A stretch of DNA of 10,878 nt. It comes from Clostridiales bacterium (GTDB lineage Bacteria; Bacillota; Clostridia; Saccharofermentanales; Saccharofermentanaceae). Every line of letters begins with the position of its first letter. Positions within the stretch are counted from its first letter, which is position 1. The stretch lies in NCBI GenBank assembly GCA_017612755.1, contig JAGAFH010000185.1, positions 1-10,878 on the forward strand, written 5' to 3'. A program made the position numbers and the translations under genes. The notes beneath the pieces are model-generated. The model was not told the DNA's origin, ran no database searches, and saw only the letters and a list, made by a program, of their open reading frames with translations. Positions 1 to 7,014 of the stretch are shown in pieces.

Positions 1-19
1 AAAGCTATATGGTAAATGA
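1..19 (+). CDS. Possible 3' end of an antitoxin gene, cut by the window edge
   Basis: Only a few codons are present. Two readings are possible. In one frame a TAA at 13-15 ends directly before the toxin ATG at 16. In another a TGA at 17-19 overlaps that ATG as ATGA. Either would give the immediate coupling typical of antitoxin-toxin pairs. The toxin has no purine-rich ribosome binding site of its own in the visible bases, which fits translational coupling to an upstream gene. The identity as antitoxin is inferred from the toxin next door; nothing in the few codons identifies a family. Confidence 0.3.
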
Positions 20-351
20 AGTGGAAGATAGTCTATTCGGAGAATGCCCTAAAAGACCTTAAGGCAATATACAGGTATATTGCTTTGGAACTATGTGCGC
101 CAAAGGCTGCTGAAGGACAGGTCGAACGTATACTTAGTGGCGTAAGGTTGCTAAGTGAGATGCCGGACAGACATCCTGTATACGACTTAGAACCTATGAA
201 GTTGAAAGAGATAAGATCTTTCCCGATAAATAATTACGTTATCTTTTACCGGTTAAAAAAAGAGATCAAGACTGTCAGTATTATCCGAATTATCTATGGT
301 GGAAGGGATATAGAAAAGCAGATCCCGGATTCAGACGGTAATCCTGACTGA
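16..351 (+). CDS. ParE/RelE-superfamily type II toxin
   Basis: A 111-residue protein with the layout of the ParE/RelE fold. Two N-terminal helices (about residues 8-48) follow a first strand, KWKIVYSENA. The C-terminal sheet contains IRSFPINNYVIFYRL (66-80) and VSIIRIIYGGRD (87-98), close to the family pattern of 'R.lpv.nY.ifYrv' followed by 'v.I.rIlhgrrD'. Members either inhibit gyrase (ParE) or cleave mRNA on the ribosome (RelE), and the sequence does not tell me which. The usual length is about 95-105 residues, so this copy looks intact with a short polar tail. The start at 16 sits directly after or overlapping a stop codon. Two sampled 60-base blocks here are 32-37% G+C by hand count, against about 53% in a sampled block of mutS2, which suggests a separately acquired module. 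The family call is firm; the activity is unknown. Confidence 0.85.
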   Translation: MKWKIVYSENALKDLKAIYRYIALELCAPKAAEGQVERILSGVRLLSEMPDRHPVYDLEPMKLKEIRSFPINNYVIFYRLKKEIKTVSIIRIIYGGRDIEKQIPDSDGNPD

Positions 352-465
352 TTTATTCATTATAATATCAAAAAGTGAACGTATAACGATTTTTATTCAA
401 TCATGCGTCTCTATTAATGTGATATAATCTTTTTCGTAAAAAGAACAGTTTTGGAGGTGCATTTT
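352..465 (+). promoter_or_regulatory. Promoter region of the pfkA-mutS2 unit
   Basis: An AT-rich gap between the toxin and pfkA. At 420-428 lies TGATATAAT, an extended -10 element (TG, one base, then a perfect TATAAT at 423-428). No good -35 hexamer lies 16-18 nt upstream, which is acceptable for an extended -10 promoter. Transcription would start near 435, leaving a short leader of about 30 nt. The ribosome binding site GGAGGTG at 453-459 lies 6 nt before the ATG at 466. A second TATAAT at 361-366 has no convincing -35 and may be chance. I see no strong terminator after the toxin gene. Confidence 0.7.
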
Positions 466-1521
466 ATGCTCGAACTTCTTTATAACGAAAATAATTTACC
501 TAAGATAGATACGTTGAAGGCTAAGAACTATGACGACGCTGATGCTGCGGGCGCTCCCGGAATCAAGAGGATAGGTATCCTTACAAGCGGAGGCGATGCT
601 CCCGGAATGAATGCCACCATCAGGGCAGTAGTACGTGCAGGCATCAATTCAGGACTTGAAGTATACGGCGTAACGAGAGGATATCACGGACTTTGGAAGG
701 GTGAGATCTCTCCCATCGGTATGAGGGATGTTTCTGAGACTCTCCAGAGAGGCGGAACTTTCCTTATGACGGCCAGATCCAAGACATTCCAGACAGATGA
801 GGGCGTTCTTAAGGGTGCTAAAATGATGGAAGTATACGGCCTTGATGCCCTTGTAGTAAGTGGCGGTGACGGATCCTTCAAGGGAGCCCGCGCTCTTGCA
901 AGACTCGGTGTTCCCGTTATCGGAATCCCCGGCACTATCGATAATGATATCGGATGTACCGAATATACCATCGGCTACGATACGGCCATGAATACGGCAA
1001 TGGAAGCCATCGATAAGCTCAGGGATACCGCATCCTCCCATGAAAGATGCAGCGTTATCGAGGTAATGGGAAGAAGAGCCGGATATATCGCTCTTAATGT
1101 AGGTATTGCTACAGGTGCCGAAGTCATCCTTATCCCTGAAGTGGATTTCGATTTCAACCGTGATGTTATCAGAGTGATCCTTGACGGCAGGAACAAGGGT
1201 AAGAAGCACTACATCGTTATCGTGGCAGAGGGCGCAGGAAATGCAACTGAGATCGCTTATAAGATCGAGGAGCAGACAGGTATCGAATCAAGACCTACTA
1301 TCCTCGGCCATCTCCAGAGAGGCGGATCTCCCACGCTCCGTGACAGGACGACTGCCAGCCTTATGGGTGTCCGTGCCATCGACTGCCTTCTTGCAGGAAG
1401 ATATAACAGGATTATCATCGAAAAGAACGGAAAGATAACTGATATCGATATCGAGGAGGGACTTGCTGCATCAAAGACTATCCCTTCCATCGAGATAGAG
1501 AATGCGAAGCGTCTTTCCTAA
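466..1521 (+). CDS. pfkA: ATP-dependent 6-phosphofructokinase
   Basis: Cytoplasmic enzyme that phosphorylates fructose 6-phosphate to fructose 1,6-bisphosphate, the committed step of glycolysis. Visible motifs in the 351-residue protein are TSGGDAPGMN (40-49), GGDGS (133-137), PGTIDND (155-161, with D159 as the expected catalytic base), MGRRAG (201-206) and GHLQRGGSP (281-289). Gly at 136 and at 156 correspond to the positions that mark ATP users; pyrophosphate enzymes carry Asp and Lys there. Arg53 and Arg57 match the allosteric-site arginines of E. coli PfkA (R21, R25), and R194 and R276 match the substrate arginines R162 and R243. A reading frame is open from a TTG at 451, but that would place the ribosome binding site inside the gene, so I choose ATG 466. 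About 34 extra N-terminal residues precede the usual start of the fold. It is first in a unit with mutS2, 9 nt away. Confidence 0.96.
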   Translation: MLELLYNENNLPKIDTLKAKNYDDADAAGAPGIKRIGILTSGGDAPGMNATIRAVVRAGINSGLEVYGVTRGYHGLWKGEISPIGMRDVSETLQRGGTFLMTARSKTFQTDEGVLKGAKMMEVYGLDALVVSGGDGSFKGARALARLGVPVIGIPGTIDNDIGCTEYTIGYDTAMNTAMEAIDKLRDTASSHERCSVIEVMGRRAGYIALNVGIATGAEVILIPEVDFDFNRDVIRVILDGRNKGKKHYIVIVAEGAGNATEIAYKIEEQTGIESRPTILGHLQRGGSPTLRDRTTASLMGVRAIDCLLAGRYNRIIIEKNGKITDIDIEEGLAASKTIPSIEIENAKRLS

Positions 1522-1530
1522 AAGGAAATA

Positions 1531-4002
1531 ATGTACAGATATACAACTTTTGAAGAAGAAGCTGAAAGAAAAAAGATCAGGGGCAGAGTACTTAAGGTCC
1601 TTGAGTTCGACAAGATAATAAATGAGCTTACTGAACTGGCCAGGACCCCTTATGGAAAGGACCTGGCCGTCGATCTTGCTCCCACCACGGATGTAAGCGT
1701 TGTAACGGAAGGTCTCAATGATACATATGAGGCATTCACTTACATAAACAAATACGGTTCTCTCCCTTTGTCGGGATTTCCTGACTTAAGAGGCCCTCTG
1801 TCCTACATTAAGGCAGGGGGTACGCTGACCATGCGTTCACTTCTGGATGTGGCCTCTTTCTTCCGTGGAGTTTCTGCCCTTAAAAGGATCGTATCAGGCG
1901 AGCATGCCGATATGTATGAGACGAACCTTTTTTCGTCTATCACAGCTCTCGTGGAGTGCGACAGGCTGGAAAAGACCATCAGCTCTTCCATCAACAACGA
2001 AGACGAGATGAATGACAGGGCCAGCGAAGCCCTGTACCAGATCAGGAAAGAAAAGAAGGATCTGGCCGGGACCATCAGGATAGCCCTGGACCGGGTCATC
2101 AGAAATAATGCTGAAATCTTACAGGAGTCAGTCATTACCATCAGGGGAGACAGATACTGTGTTCCCGTTAAGTCGGAACACAGGGGAAAGCTTCCGGGTA
2201 TCGTCCATGACACCTCATCCACGGGACAGACTGTCTTTGTGGAACCTATGGCTGTCGTTGAGGCGAATAACAGGATCAGGGAACTGGCTTCCATGGAGAA
2301 GGCAGAGATCGAGAGGATCCTTGAGGAACTGACACGGATGGTGGGAAAGGAATCTGACAATATCGAAAGCGATATCGCTCTTGTTTCCTGCATCGATCTG
2401 GCATCCTCAAAGGCGGATCTGGCCATAAAGATGAATGCCGTGAAGCCGGCTGTTAATACGAAGGGACAGATAGACCTTAAAAAGGCAAGACATCCCCTTA
2501 TCCCTTCCGACAGGGTAGTGCCTGTTGATATCGCTGTTGGTAAAGACTATAAGACCCTTGTTATCACAGGTCCCAACACGGGAGGTAAGACAGTATCCCT
2601 TAAGACCTGCGGACTTCTGACCCTTATGACCATGGCAGGACTTATGATCCCTGCCGCTACTGGTTCGGAGATGGCAGTCTTTGACAGGGTACTGGCAGAT
2701 ATAGGAGATGAGCAGAGTATCGAAGCCAGTCTTTCTACATTCTCGGCCCATATGTCCAATATCGTGTTTATCCTGAAAAATATCAGGGGCAAGTCCCTGG
2801 TGCTCCTTGATGAACTTGGTTCGGGAACGGATCCTACAGAGGGCGCGGCTCTTGCAGTATCTGTCCTTGACGAGCTTTTCGAAAAGGACTGCGTCACCAT
2901 GGCTACTACACACTATAAGGAACTGAAGGCCTATGCCGTCACTAAGGACGGGGTCATGAATGCGGCCTGTGAATTCGATACGGATACCTTGTCTCCTACG
3001 TATAAGCTTATTATCGGAATGCCAGGCGTAAGTAATGCTTTCGTTATCTCAAAGAAGCTGGGCCTTCCTGCCAGGATCATAGATAATGCCACCAACAGGC
3101 TTACTGATGATGAGATGAGCTACGAGAGGCTCCTTGCAGAAGCGGAGGCCAACAGCAAAGAGGCCCAGAGGCTCAAAGATGAGAACTTAAGGCTTAATGA
3201 GGAACTGTCTTCCAAGGTCAGGGAACTTGAAGAGGAGAAAAAAGCTCTCAAGGCTTCCAAGACTAAGATCTTGAACGATTCCAGGGCAGAACAGAAGAAG
3301 ATCCTGGAAGAGAAGGAAGAAGAGCTGAACGAGCTTATAAGAACTGCCAGGAAAAATGCAAGAAAGAACTCCCAGCAGGAGTCGGCGGAAGAACTGGACA
3401 GGATCAGAAGAAGGCTCCGTGCCGGTATATCCGATCTTCGAAGCGATGAGGAGGACGATAAGCTGGATTCCGTATCCTTACCCGGTGAGGCCCCGAAGAC
3501 GGTCAGGGAGGGAGAGCAGTATTTCGTTCCCCATATGAACGTTACGGGTACCGTAGTCTCGGCCCCCGGCGGCAGGAACAAGAAAGTCCGTATCTCTTCA
3601 GGAAGTATGACCTATACTGTGGAACTGTCCCAACTCAGGACTCCCACCGCGGCCCAGAAGGAACCCGGTAAGAAAGACGAAAAGAAGAACAGATTTGAAA
3701 AAGCCCGGGAGTATCAGGCCAGCAGTTCTTCAAAGATGAGGATGGATAAGGCCAGGACCGTCATGTCCGAGATCATGCTGATCGGAAAGACTGTGGCTGA
3801 AGCGGAATCTGCCCTTGATTCCTATATCGATGACTGTCAGCTGGCAGGCATACACGAGATCAGGATCGTTCACGGTAAGGGAACCGGAGCCTTGAGGTCC
3901 GCCATAGATACGATGCTCAGAGGAGATCCCCGGGTGAAGTCCCACAGAGCGGGATATCAGGGTGAAGGAGACGACGGCGTCACCATCGCTACTTTGACTT
4001 AA
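1531..4002 (+). CDS. mutS2: MutS2 family ATPase with Smr domain
   Basis: An 823-residue MutS paralogue. It lacks the mismatch-recognition domain of MutS and begins with the MutS2 core (LEFDKII near 24). The ATPase domain has Walker A GPNTGGKT (347-354), Walker B LVLLDELGSGTDPTEG (423-438, D427/E428) and an ATTH loop (458-461). A charged coiled coil follows (about 527-630), then a KOW-like small beta domain (about 657-705) and a C-terminal Smr domain (about 746-823) with HGKGTGALR at 781-789. In Bacillus subtilis MutS2 recognises collided ribosomes and splits them; in other bacteria it has been linked to suppression of homologous recombination. The LDLRG motif seen in many Smr domains is replaced by IMLIGK (748-753), so nuclease activity is doubtful. 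The start at 1531 follows AAAGGAA. Length and domain order are normal for the family. Confidence 0.97.
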   Translation: MYRYTTFEEEAERKKIRGRVLKVLEFDKIINELTELARTPYGKDLAVDLAPTTDVSVVTEGLNDTYEAFTYINKYGSLPLSGFPDLRGPLSYIKAGGTLTMRSLLDVASFFRGVSALKRIVSGEHADMYETNLFSSITALVECDRLEKTISSSINNEDEMNDRASEALYQIRKEKKDLAGTIRIALDRVIRNNAEILQESVITIRGDRYCVPVKSEHRGKLPGIVHDTSSTGQTVFVEPMAVVEANNRIRELASMEKAEIERILEELTRMVGKESDNIESDIALVSCIDLASSKADLAIKMNAVKPAVNTKGQIDLKKARHPLIPSDRVVPVDIAVGKDYKTLVITGPNTGGKTVSLKTCGLLTLMTMAGLMIPAATGSEMAVFDRVLADIGDEQSIEASLSTFSAHMSNIVFILKNIRGKSLVLLDELGSGTDPTEGAALAVSVLDELFEKDCVTMATTHYKELKAYAVTKDGVMNAACEFDTDTLSPTYKLIIGMPGVSNAFVISKKLGLPARIIDNATNRLTDDEMSYERLLAEAEANSKEAQRLKDENLRLNEELSSKVRELEEEKKALKASKTKILNDSRAEQKKILEEKEEELNELIRTARKNARKNSQQESAEELDRIRRRLRAGISDLRSDEEDDKLDSVSLPGEAPKTVREGEQYFVPHMNVTGTVVSAPGGRNKKVRISSGSMTYTVELSQLRTPTAAQKEPGKKDEKKNRFEKAREYQASSSSKMRMDKARTVMSEIMLIGKTVAEAESALDSYIDDCQLAGIHEIRIVHGKGTGALRSAIDTMLRGDPRVKSHRAGYQGEGDDGVTIATLT

Positions 4003-4013
4003 GGAGAAATGAG

Positions 4014-4697
4014 ATGCTCTTTACTGATAAAAGACTGAATATAATGATCGGCGCATACGGAAGCGGAAAGTCTGAGGTGGCAGTCAACTGCGCTCTTAAG
4101 ATGAAGGAACAAAGACCTGAAGGGAAAGTCCTGATGGCTGATATGGATATCGTTAATCCCTTCTACCGTTCTGCTGATGCCAAGGATCTTCTGGAAAAGA
4201 ACGGCATCAGGGTCATTATTCCCTCATATGCTAATTCGAACGTTGATGCCCCGGTCCTGACAGGTGAGATGTATGTTATCTTCGATGATGAGGATTACTC
4301 CGGAGTATTTGATATCGGCGGTGAGGATATGGGCGCCAACGTACTGGGTTCCCTTAAGACCAGACTTGAGAAGATCGACTGTAACCTGATCATGGTAGTT
4401 AATACTTTAAGACCATTTACCGCTGATGTGGAAGGTATCCTTAAGATGGGCTCCGAACTTCAGGAGGCATCCAGGATGAAGATCAGCGGTTTTATCAATA
4501 ATACAAACCTTCTGGAGCAGACCACTTTCGCTGAAGTCCTGGAAGGGGAGAAGATCGTCCGGGAAGCATCGGAAAGATGCGGTATCCCTCTTCTTGCCAC
4601 CACCATAATGGAAGGCGTAGCTACAGAGGAAGAACTGAAAATGCTGAAGGCCCCTGAAGTCATCCTGATGAACAGGTCTATCAGATACAGTTTCTGA
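4014..4697 (+). CDS. P-loop ATPase of the MinD/ParA-like class, function unknown
   Basis: A 227-residue cytoplasmic protein with Walker A GAYGSGKSE (13-21), then ADMDIVNPFYR (42-52) and VFDIGGEDMGAN (98-109), the last in the place of a Walker B/switch segment, and VVNTLRP (128-134) before the C-terminal half. This pattern resembles small SIMIBI-type nucleotide-binding proteins (the CobQ/MinD/ParA group) found in anaerobic Firmicutes and usually annotated only as ATP-binding proteins. The Walker A lacks the early 'deviant' lysine of true ParA/MinD (KGG.GKT), so a role in plasmid partition or septum placement is unlikely. There is no membrane segment or C-terminal amphipathic helix. AAGGAG at 4001-4006, overlapping the mutS2 stop, sets the start. 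It sits 11 nt after mutS2 and ends the unit, so it is probably co-transcribed with it. Substrate and role are unknown. Confidence 0.8.
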   Translation: MLFTDKRLNIMIGAYGSGKSEVAVNCALKMKEQRPEGKVLMADMDIVNPFYRSADAKDLLEKNGIRVIIPSYANSNVDAPVLTGEMYVIFDDEDYSGVFDIGGEDMGANVLGSLKTRLEKIDCNLIMVVNTLRPFTADVEGILKMGSELQEASRMKISGFINNTNLLEQTTFAEVLEGEKIVREASERCGIPLLATTIMEGVATEEELKMLKAPEVILMNRSIRYSF

Positions 4698-4728
4698 TCC
4701 TTGTTTATTATTTTTATAAGCATAGAAA

Positions 4729-4756
4729 AAGGACCGTTCCTTCCGGAACGGTCCTT
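4729..4756 (-). terminator. Hairpin terminator between convergent genes
   Basis: A perfect 12-bp stem (AAGGACCGTTCC at 4729-4740 pairing with GGAACGGTCCTT at 4745-4756) closes a TTCC tetraloop. Read on the minus strand the stem is followed directly by a T-run (complement of 4726-4730), so it is a good intrinsic terminator for the gene at 4784-6283. Read on the plus strand the stem is followed by CTTC rather than a true T-run, so it should work less well for the mutS2 unit. It is probably bidirectional, and stronger for the minus-strand gene. Confidence 0.85.
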
Positions 4757-4783
4757 CTTCAAGAGGGGTATTGAATAAAATTA

Positions 4784-6283
4784 TCAGAAACCACTGACTG
4801 TGAATACGATAGCTTCCATAGCAGACTCGTCGTCACGGTCTTCAGTCATTACTGTGTAGAATGTGCCGTCAGCAGCTATGCAGCTTCCGCAGAACCAGGG
4901 ATACCATGTTCCGAAGAGGTCGGAATCCTCGACCTTTCCGATATATGTTCCGTCGTTGGACCAGAGTGCAACTGTTCTCATGTTACCGTCCATAGCCATG
5001 TAACCGTTGGATGTCTTGGCTACGAATGTAACAGAACCGATGCCCCAGTCTTCGCCTGTCTCTGTAAGGATCTTATCAAGGGATCCGTCTTTGTTGTAAA
5101 CATAAACTTCAGCCTCGGATGTCTCATCGTTATAACCGGCAACGATGAAGCAGTCATCATAAACGTTTACTGCAGAAACAGTACCTACAGCCTCGAGAGT
5201 AACGGGTGTAAGTGTTGTAGTACCGTCGCTTGCGATATCAACAAGGTCAACATCGCTGCCTGCGAACCAGGATACGCCCCATGTTCCGTCAGGAGATACG
5301 GAAAGGTAATCGACATCGTCAAATGTCTGGACGATCTCGCCGTCATTCCATTCGATTACCTGGAAGAAAGCAGAAAGGATGATCCTGCCGTCATTTGTGA
5401 TGCTCATCTCGGAATAATCGTCATCAAGCTCGAATTCCTGATCGAATACGAGAGCACCGTCAGCGATGGTGTACTTTCTCATGATGTTCTGATCAAGGAT
5501 GTAAAGGGAATCGCCGATAACACCGATGCGCTCATCAAAAGTATCGTGGGAGATGAAGGGCTCATCCATAACGAGCTGTGTGCTGGTAAGCGTGTAGGAA
5601 TCTACAGTAGCTTCAAAGCTGCCGTTGTTGATAGGTGTGCCGTCCCAAGGCCAGGGTGCGTCCACATTGCCTGTATCAGCAAGGTTGAATACGATGTTCT
5701 GTACAAGAGCCTGTGCATCTGCGTTAGAAGGATCAGAGATGATGATCTCTACTGTAGCACCTGCATTCTCGATACGGTTGAAAAGGATCTCGGCATCCCA
5801 GCCCCAGTAATAACCCTCATAGTCGAGAAGGTCAAGGCCGCCGACGCTTGTTGTGTCATAATCGCCGTTAACATAAGACATTTCATTAAATTCCCTGTTG
5901 TAAAGAGAATCCCTGAAGCCTTCAGCAGACTCGATGGAAACATCGATCATAACTTCGCAGACCTCGGGATCATCCTCGGTAGCGCCGGGGATGGAGAAGG
6001 TAGCGTAGCTGCCATACTCGCTGTCATAAAGGTTGTCTGAATCATAGGTCCAGAGAGAATCGTCATATGAAACAGTGAAGAAGCCTGTTTCAAGAGATGC
6101 AAGGTCAGATGCGGGAGCTTCTGTCTCTTCGGGAGCCTCAGTCTCTTCCTCAGTCTCTTCTTCGTCTTCGGACTCTTCGACCTCTTCATCCGTGTCTGTA
6201 GCAGTTGAGCAAGATGATGTCATTGCTGCAACGCCGAACAGCATCGATGAAGCGACTACTGTTGCGATAATACGTTTTTTCAT
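4784..6283 (-). CDS. Secreted acidic lipoprotein with a propeller-like C-terminal half
   Basis: A 499-residue exported protein. Residues 1-24 form a signal peptide (KKR, then a hydrophobic core), and Cys25 in MTSSC is a likely but non-ideal lipidation site, as Thr replaces the usual Leu/Val at -3. Residues 28-60 are a very acidic Glu/Thr/Pro linker (repeats of ETEAPE), typical of a spacer crossing the cell wall. Residues about 64-205 form a first globular domain with many aromatics (YYWGWD at 158-163). Residues about 225-499 contain recurring turn motifs, such as SPDGTW (330-335), NKDGS (397-401), SNDGTYIG (442-449) and AADGTF (470-475), each beside short beta strands. This suggests a beta-propeller like WD/NHL or quinoprotein folds, inferred from pattern only. 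A GGAGG lies just upstream of the ATG. Tandem stops (TGA, TAA) end it. No enzymatic residues are recognised, so a binding or sensing role at the surface is a guess. Confidence 0.82.
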   Translation of the reverse strand: MKKRIIATVVASSMLFGVAAMTSSCSTATDTDEEVEESEDEEETEEETEAPEETEAPASDLASLETGFFTVSYDDSLWTYDSDNLYDSEYGSYATFSIPGATEDDPEVCEVMIDVSIESAEGFRDSLYNREFNEMSYVNGDYDTTSVGGLDLLDYEGYYWGWDAEILFNRIENAGATVEIIISDPSNADAQALVQNIVFNLADTGNVDAPWPWDGTPINNGSFEATVDSYTLTSTQLVMDEPFISHDTFDERIGVIGDSLYILDQNIMRKYTIADGALVFDQEFELDDDYSEMSITNDGRIILSAFFQVIEWNDGEIVQTFDDVDYLSVSPDGTWGVSWFAGSDVDLVDIASDGTTTLTPVTLEAVGTVSAVNVYDDCFIVAGYNDETSEAEVYVYNKDGSLDKILTETGEDWGIGSVTFVAKTSNGYMAMDGNMRTVALWSNDGTYIGKVEDSDLFGTWYPWFCGSCIAADGTFYTVMTEDRDDESAMEAIVFTVSGF

Positions 6284-6318
6284 GAAAACGTCCTCCTTTT
6301 TACGGTTTTAATAGTTTC

Positions 6319-6346
6319 ATTATAGTCATCTGTGTTTTTCTGTTAA
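6319..6346 (-). promoter_or_regulatory. Promoter of the acidic lipoprotein gene
   Basis: On the minus strand, TTAACA (complement of 6341-6346, 5 of 6 to the -35 consensus) and a perfect TATAAT (complement of 6319-6324) are separated by 16 nt. Transcription would start near 6312 and leave a leader of about 29 nt containing the strong AAGGAGG ribosome binding site. It is read away from the plus-strand promoter 80 nt to the right. Confidence 0.75.
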
Positions 6347-6372
6347 TCAACCCAAAGGATGATTTATCAAAA

Positions 6373-6429
6373 GATTTACTGTAAAAGTTTGTGGGGATTT
6401 ACTATAATCTATATTGTGATTATTTACAG
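6373..6429 (+). promoter_or_regulatory. Promoter of the 6442-9223 unit with repeated TTTAC boxes
   Basis: A perfect TATAAT lies at 6403-6408; the bases 17 nt upstream (TGTAAA, 6380-6385) are a poor -35, so an activator may be needed. Around it, GATTTACT occurs twice (6373-6380 and 6396-6403), the first as part of an exact palindrome TTTACTGTAAA (6375-6385). TTTACAG at 6423-6429 is an inverted copy of CTGTAAA (6379-6385). The three TTTAC starts are 23 and 25 nt apart. The -10 is clear; that the boxes are an operator is my inference. Confidence 0.55.
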
Positions 6430-6441
6430 GAAGGCACTGAA

Positions 6442-7002
6442 ATGAAAGGTTTTCTTACTGATAATTCAAGCGAGATGTGTACCAGGGTCGCCCCTGTTTT
6501 CGCTGCTATGGGTGATAAGGTCGCCGATTACAACTGGCTCTTTACGGATATGAGCGGCTGGGATTCCATTTTCGCCAAGTATGAACACTATGGGGATGGG
6601 GATTATTATTTCGTTAAAGGCGATGTCATGAAAAAGCTGATGAGCGAAAACCGTCTTGCCACCATGAACTGGGGGGTCATCTCAGGATTTGACAAGGATA
6701 TAGACCTTGCGGAGATAACGGATTCCGACCTGCCCTTCGCGGACGGCAACAAGGAGCTCTGGACTGCGCCATTAAAGACCATGCACGAAAAGGCTTCTGT
6801 GGAGATAATAGTAACCGATATTACAAAACTGGCATTTAAGGCCCAGGATGATGAACTTGTGGACATAGTGGTCAAAGCATTTCCCAGATCTGTCGATCTT
6901 GAAGGCTACTGTACCAGGATGATGAGAAAAAGGGAAAAGACAGCTGAAAAAGAAACTAAAGAAGAAAAGAAGGGCGGCTTTTTCAAAAAGCTCTTCGGTT
7001 GA
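6442..7002 (+). CDS. Protein of unknown function, first gene of the LUD-NhaC unit
   Basis: A 186-residue cytoplasmic protein I cannot assign to a family. It has no signal peptide and no membrane segment. The body (1-160) is mixed and rich in aromatics and acids: YNWLFTDMSGW (30-40), HYGDGDYYFVKGD (49-61), MNWGVISGF (75-83), then a region with beta strands such as SVEIIVTDI (119-127). The tail (161-186) is a highly charged Lys/Glu helix ending in KKGGFFKKLFG, a short amphipathic end of the kind often found on peripheral membrane proteins. A frame is open from GTG 6391, but that start lies upstream of the -10 box. ATG 6442, with CAGGAAGG at 6427-6434 in front, is preferred. The next gene starts 12 nt downstream, so they share a transcript. 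Confidence 0.8.
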   Translation: MKGFLTDNSSEMCTRVAPVFAAMGDKVADYNWLFTDMSGWDSIFAKYEHYGDGDYYFVKGDVMKKLMSENRLATMNWGVISGFDKDIDLAEITDSDLPFADGNKELWTAPLKTMHEKASVEIIVTDITKLAFKAQDDELVDIVVKAFPRSVDLEGYCTRMMRKREKTAEKETKEEKKGGFFKKLFG

Positions 7003-7014
7003 CGGGAGGATCTT

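Noticed and set aside
361..366. Extra TATAAT after the toxin gene
   Set aside because: No -35 at a proper distance and no extended -10; the stretch is AT-rich enough for a chance match.
649..1209. Long minus-strand open frame inside pfkA
   Set aside because: It is antisense to the fully conserved phosphofructokinase, has no ribosome binding site and resembles no protein family; a shadow of the real gene.
1803..2913. Minus-strand open frames inside mutS2
   Set aside because: They are antisense to the conserved MutS2 core and ATPase domain and are low-complexity Ser/Arg-rich translations.
4030..4060. ParA/MinD partition or division protein identity for the P-loop ATPase
   Set aside because: The Walker A lacks the deviant lysine, there is no ParB-like or MinE-like partner and no membrane-targeting helix.
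5546..6040. A 164-codon plus-strand open frame opposite the acidic lipoprotein gene
   Set aside because: The minus-strand gene has a signal peptide, ribosome binding site, promoter and terminator; the plus frame has none of these.
6391..6441. Upstream GTG start for the unknown gene at 6442
   Set aside because: The GTG lies upstream of the -10 box and has no ribosome binding site; ATG 6442 has one at the right distance.
6284..6441. CRISPR-like or riboswitch structure in the divergent spacer
   Set aside because: The TTTAC repeats are only 5-8 nt with no regular spacers, and the leaders are too short (about 27-30 nt) for a riboswitch.
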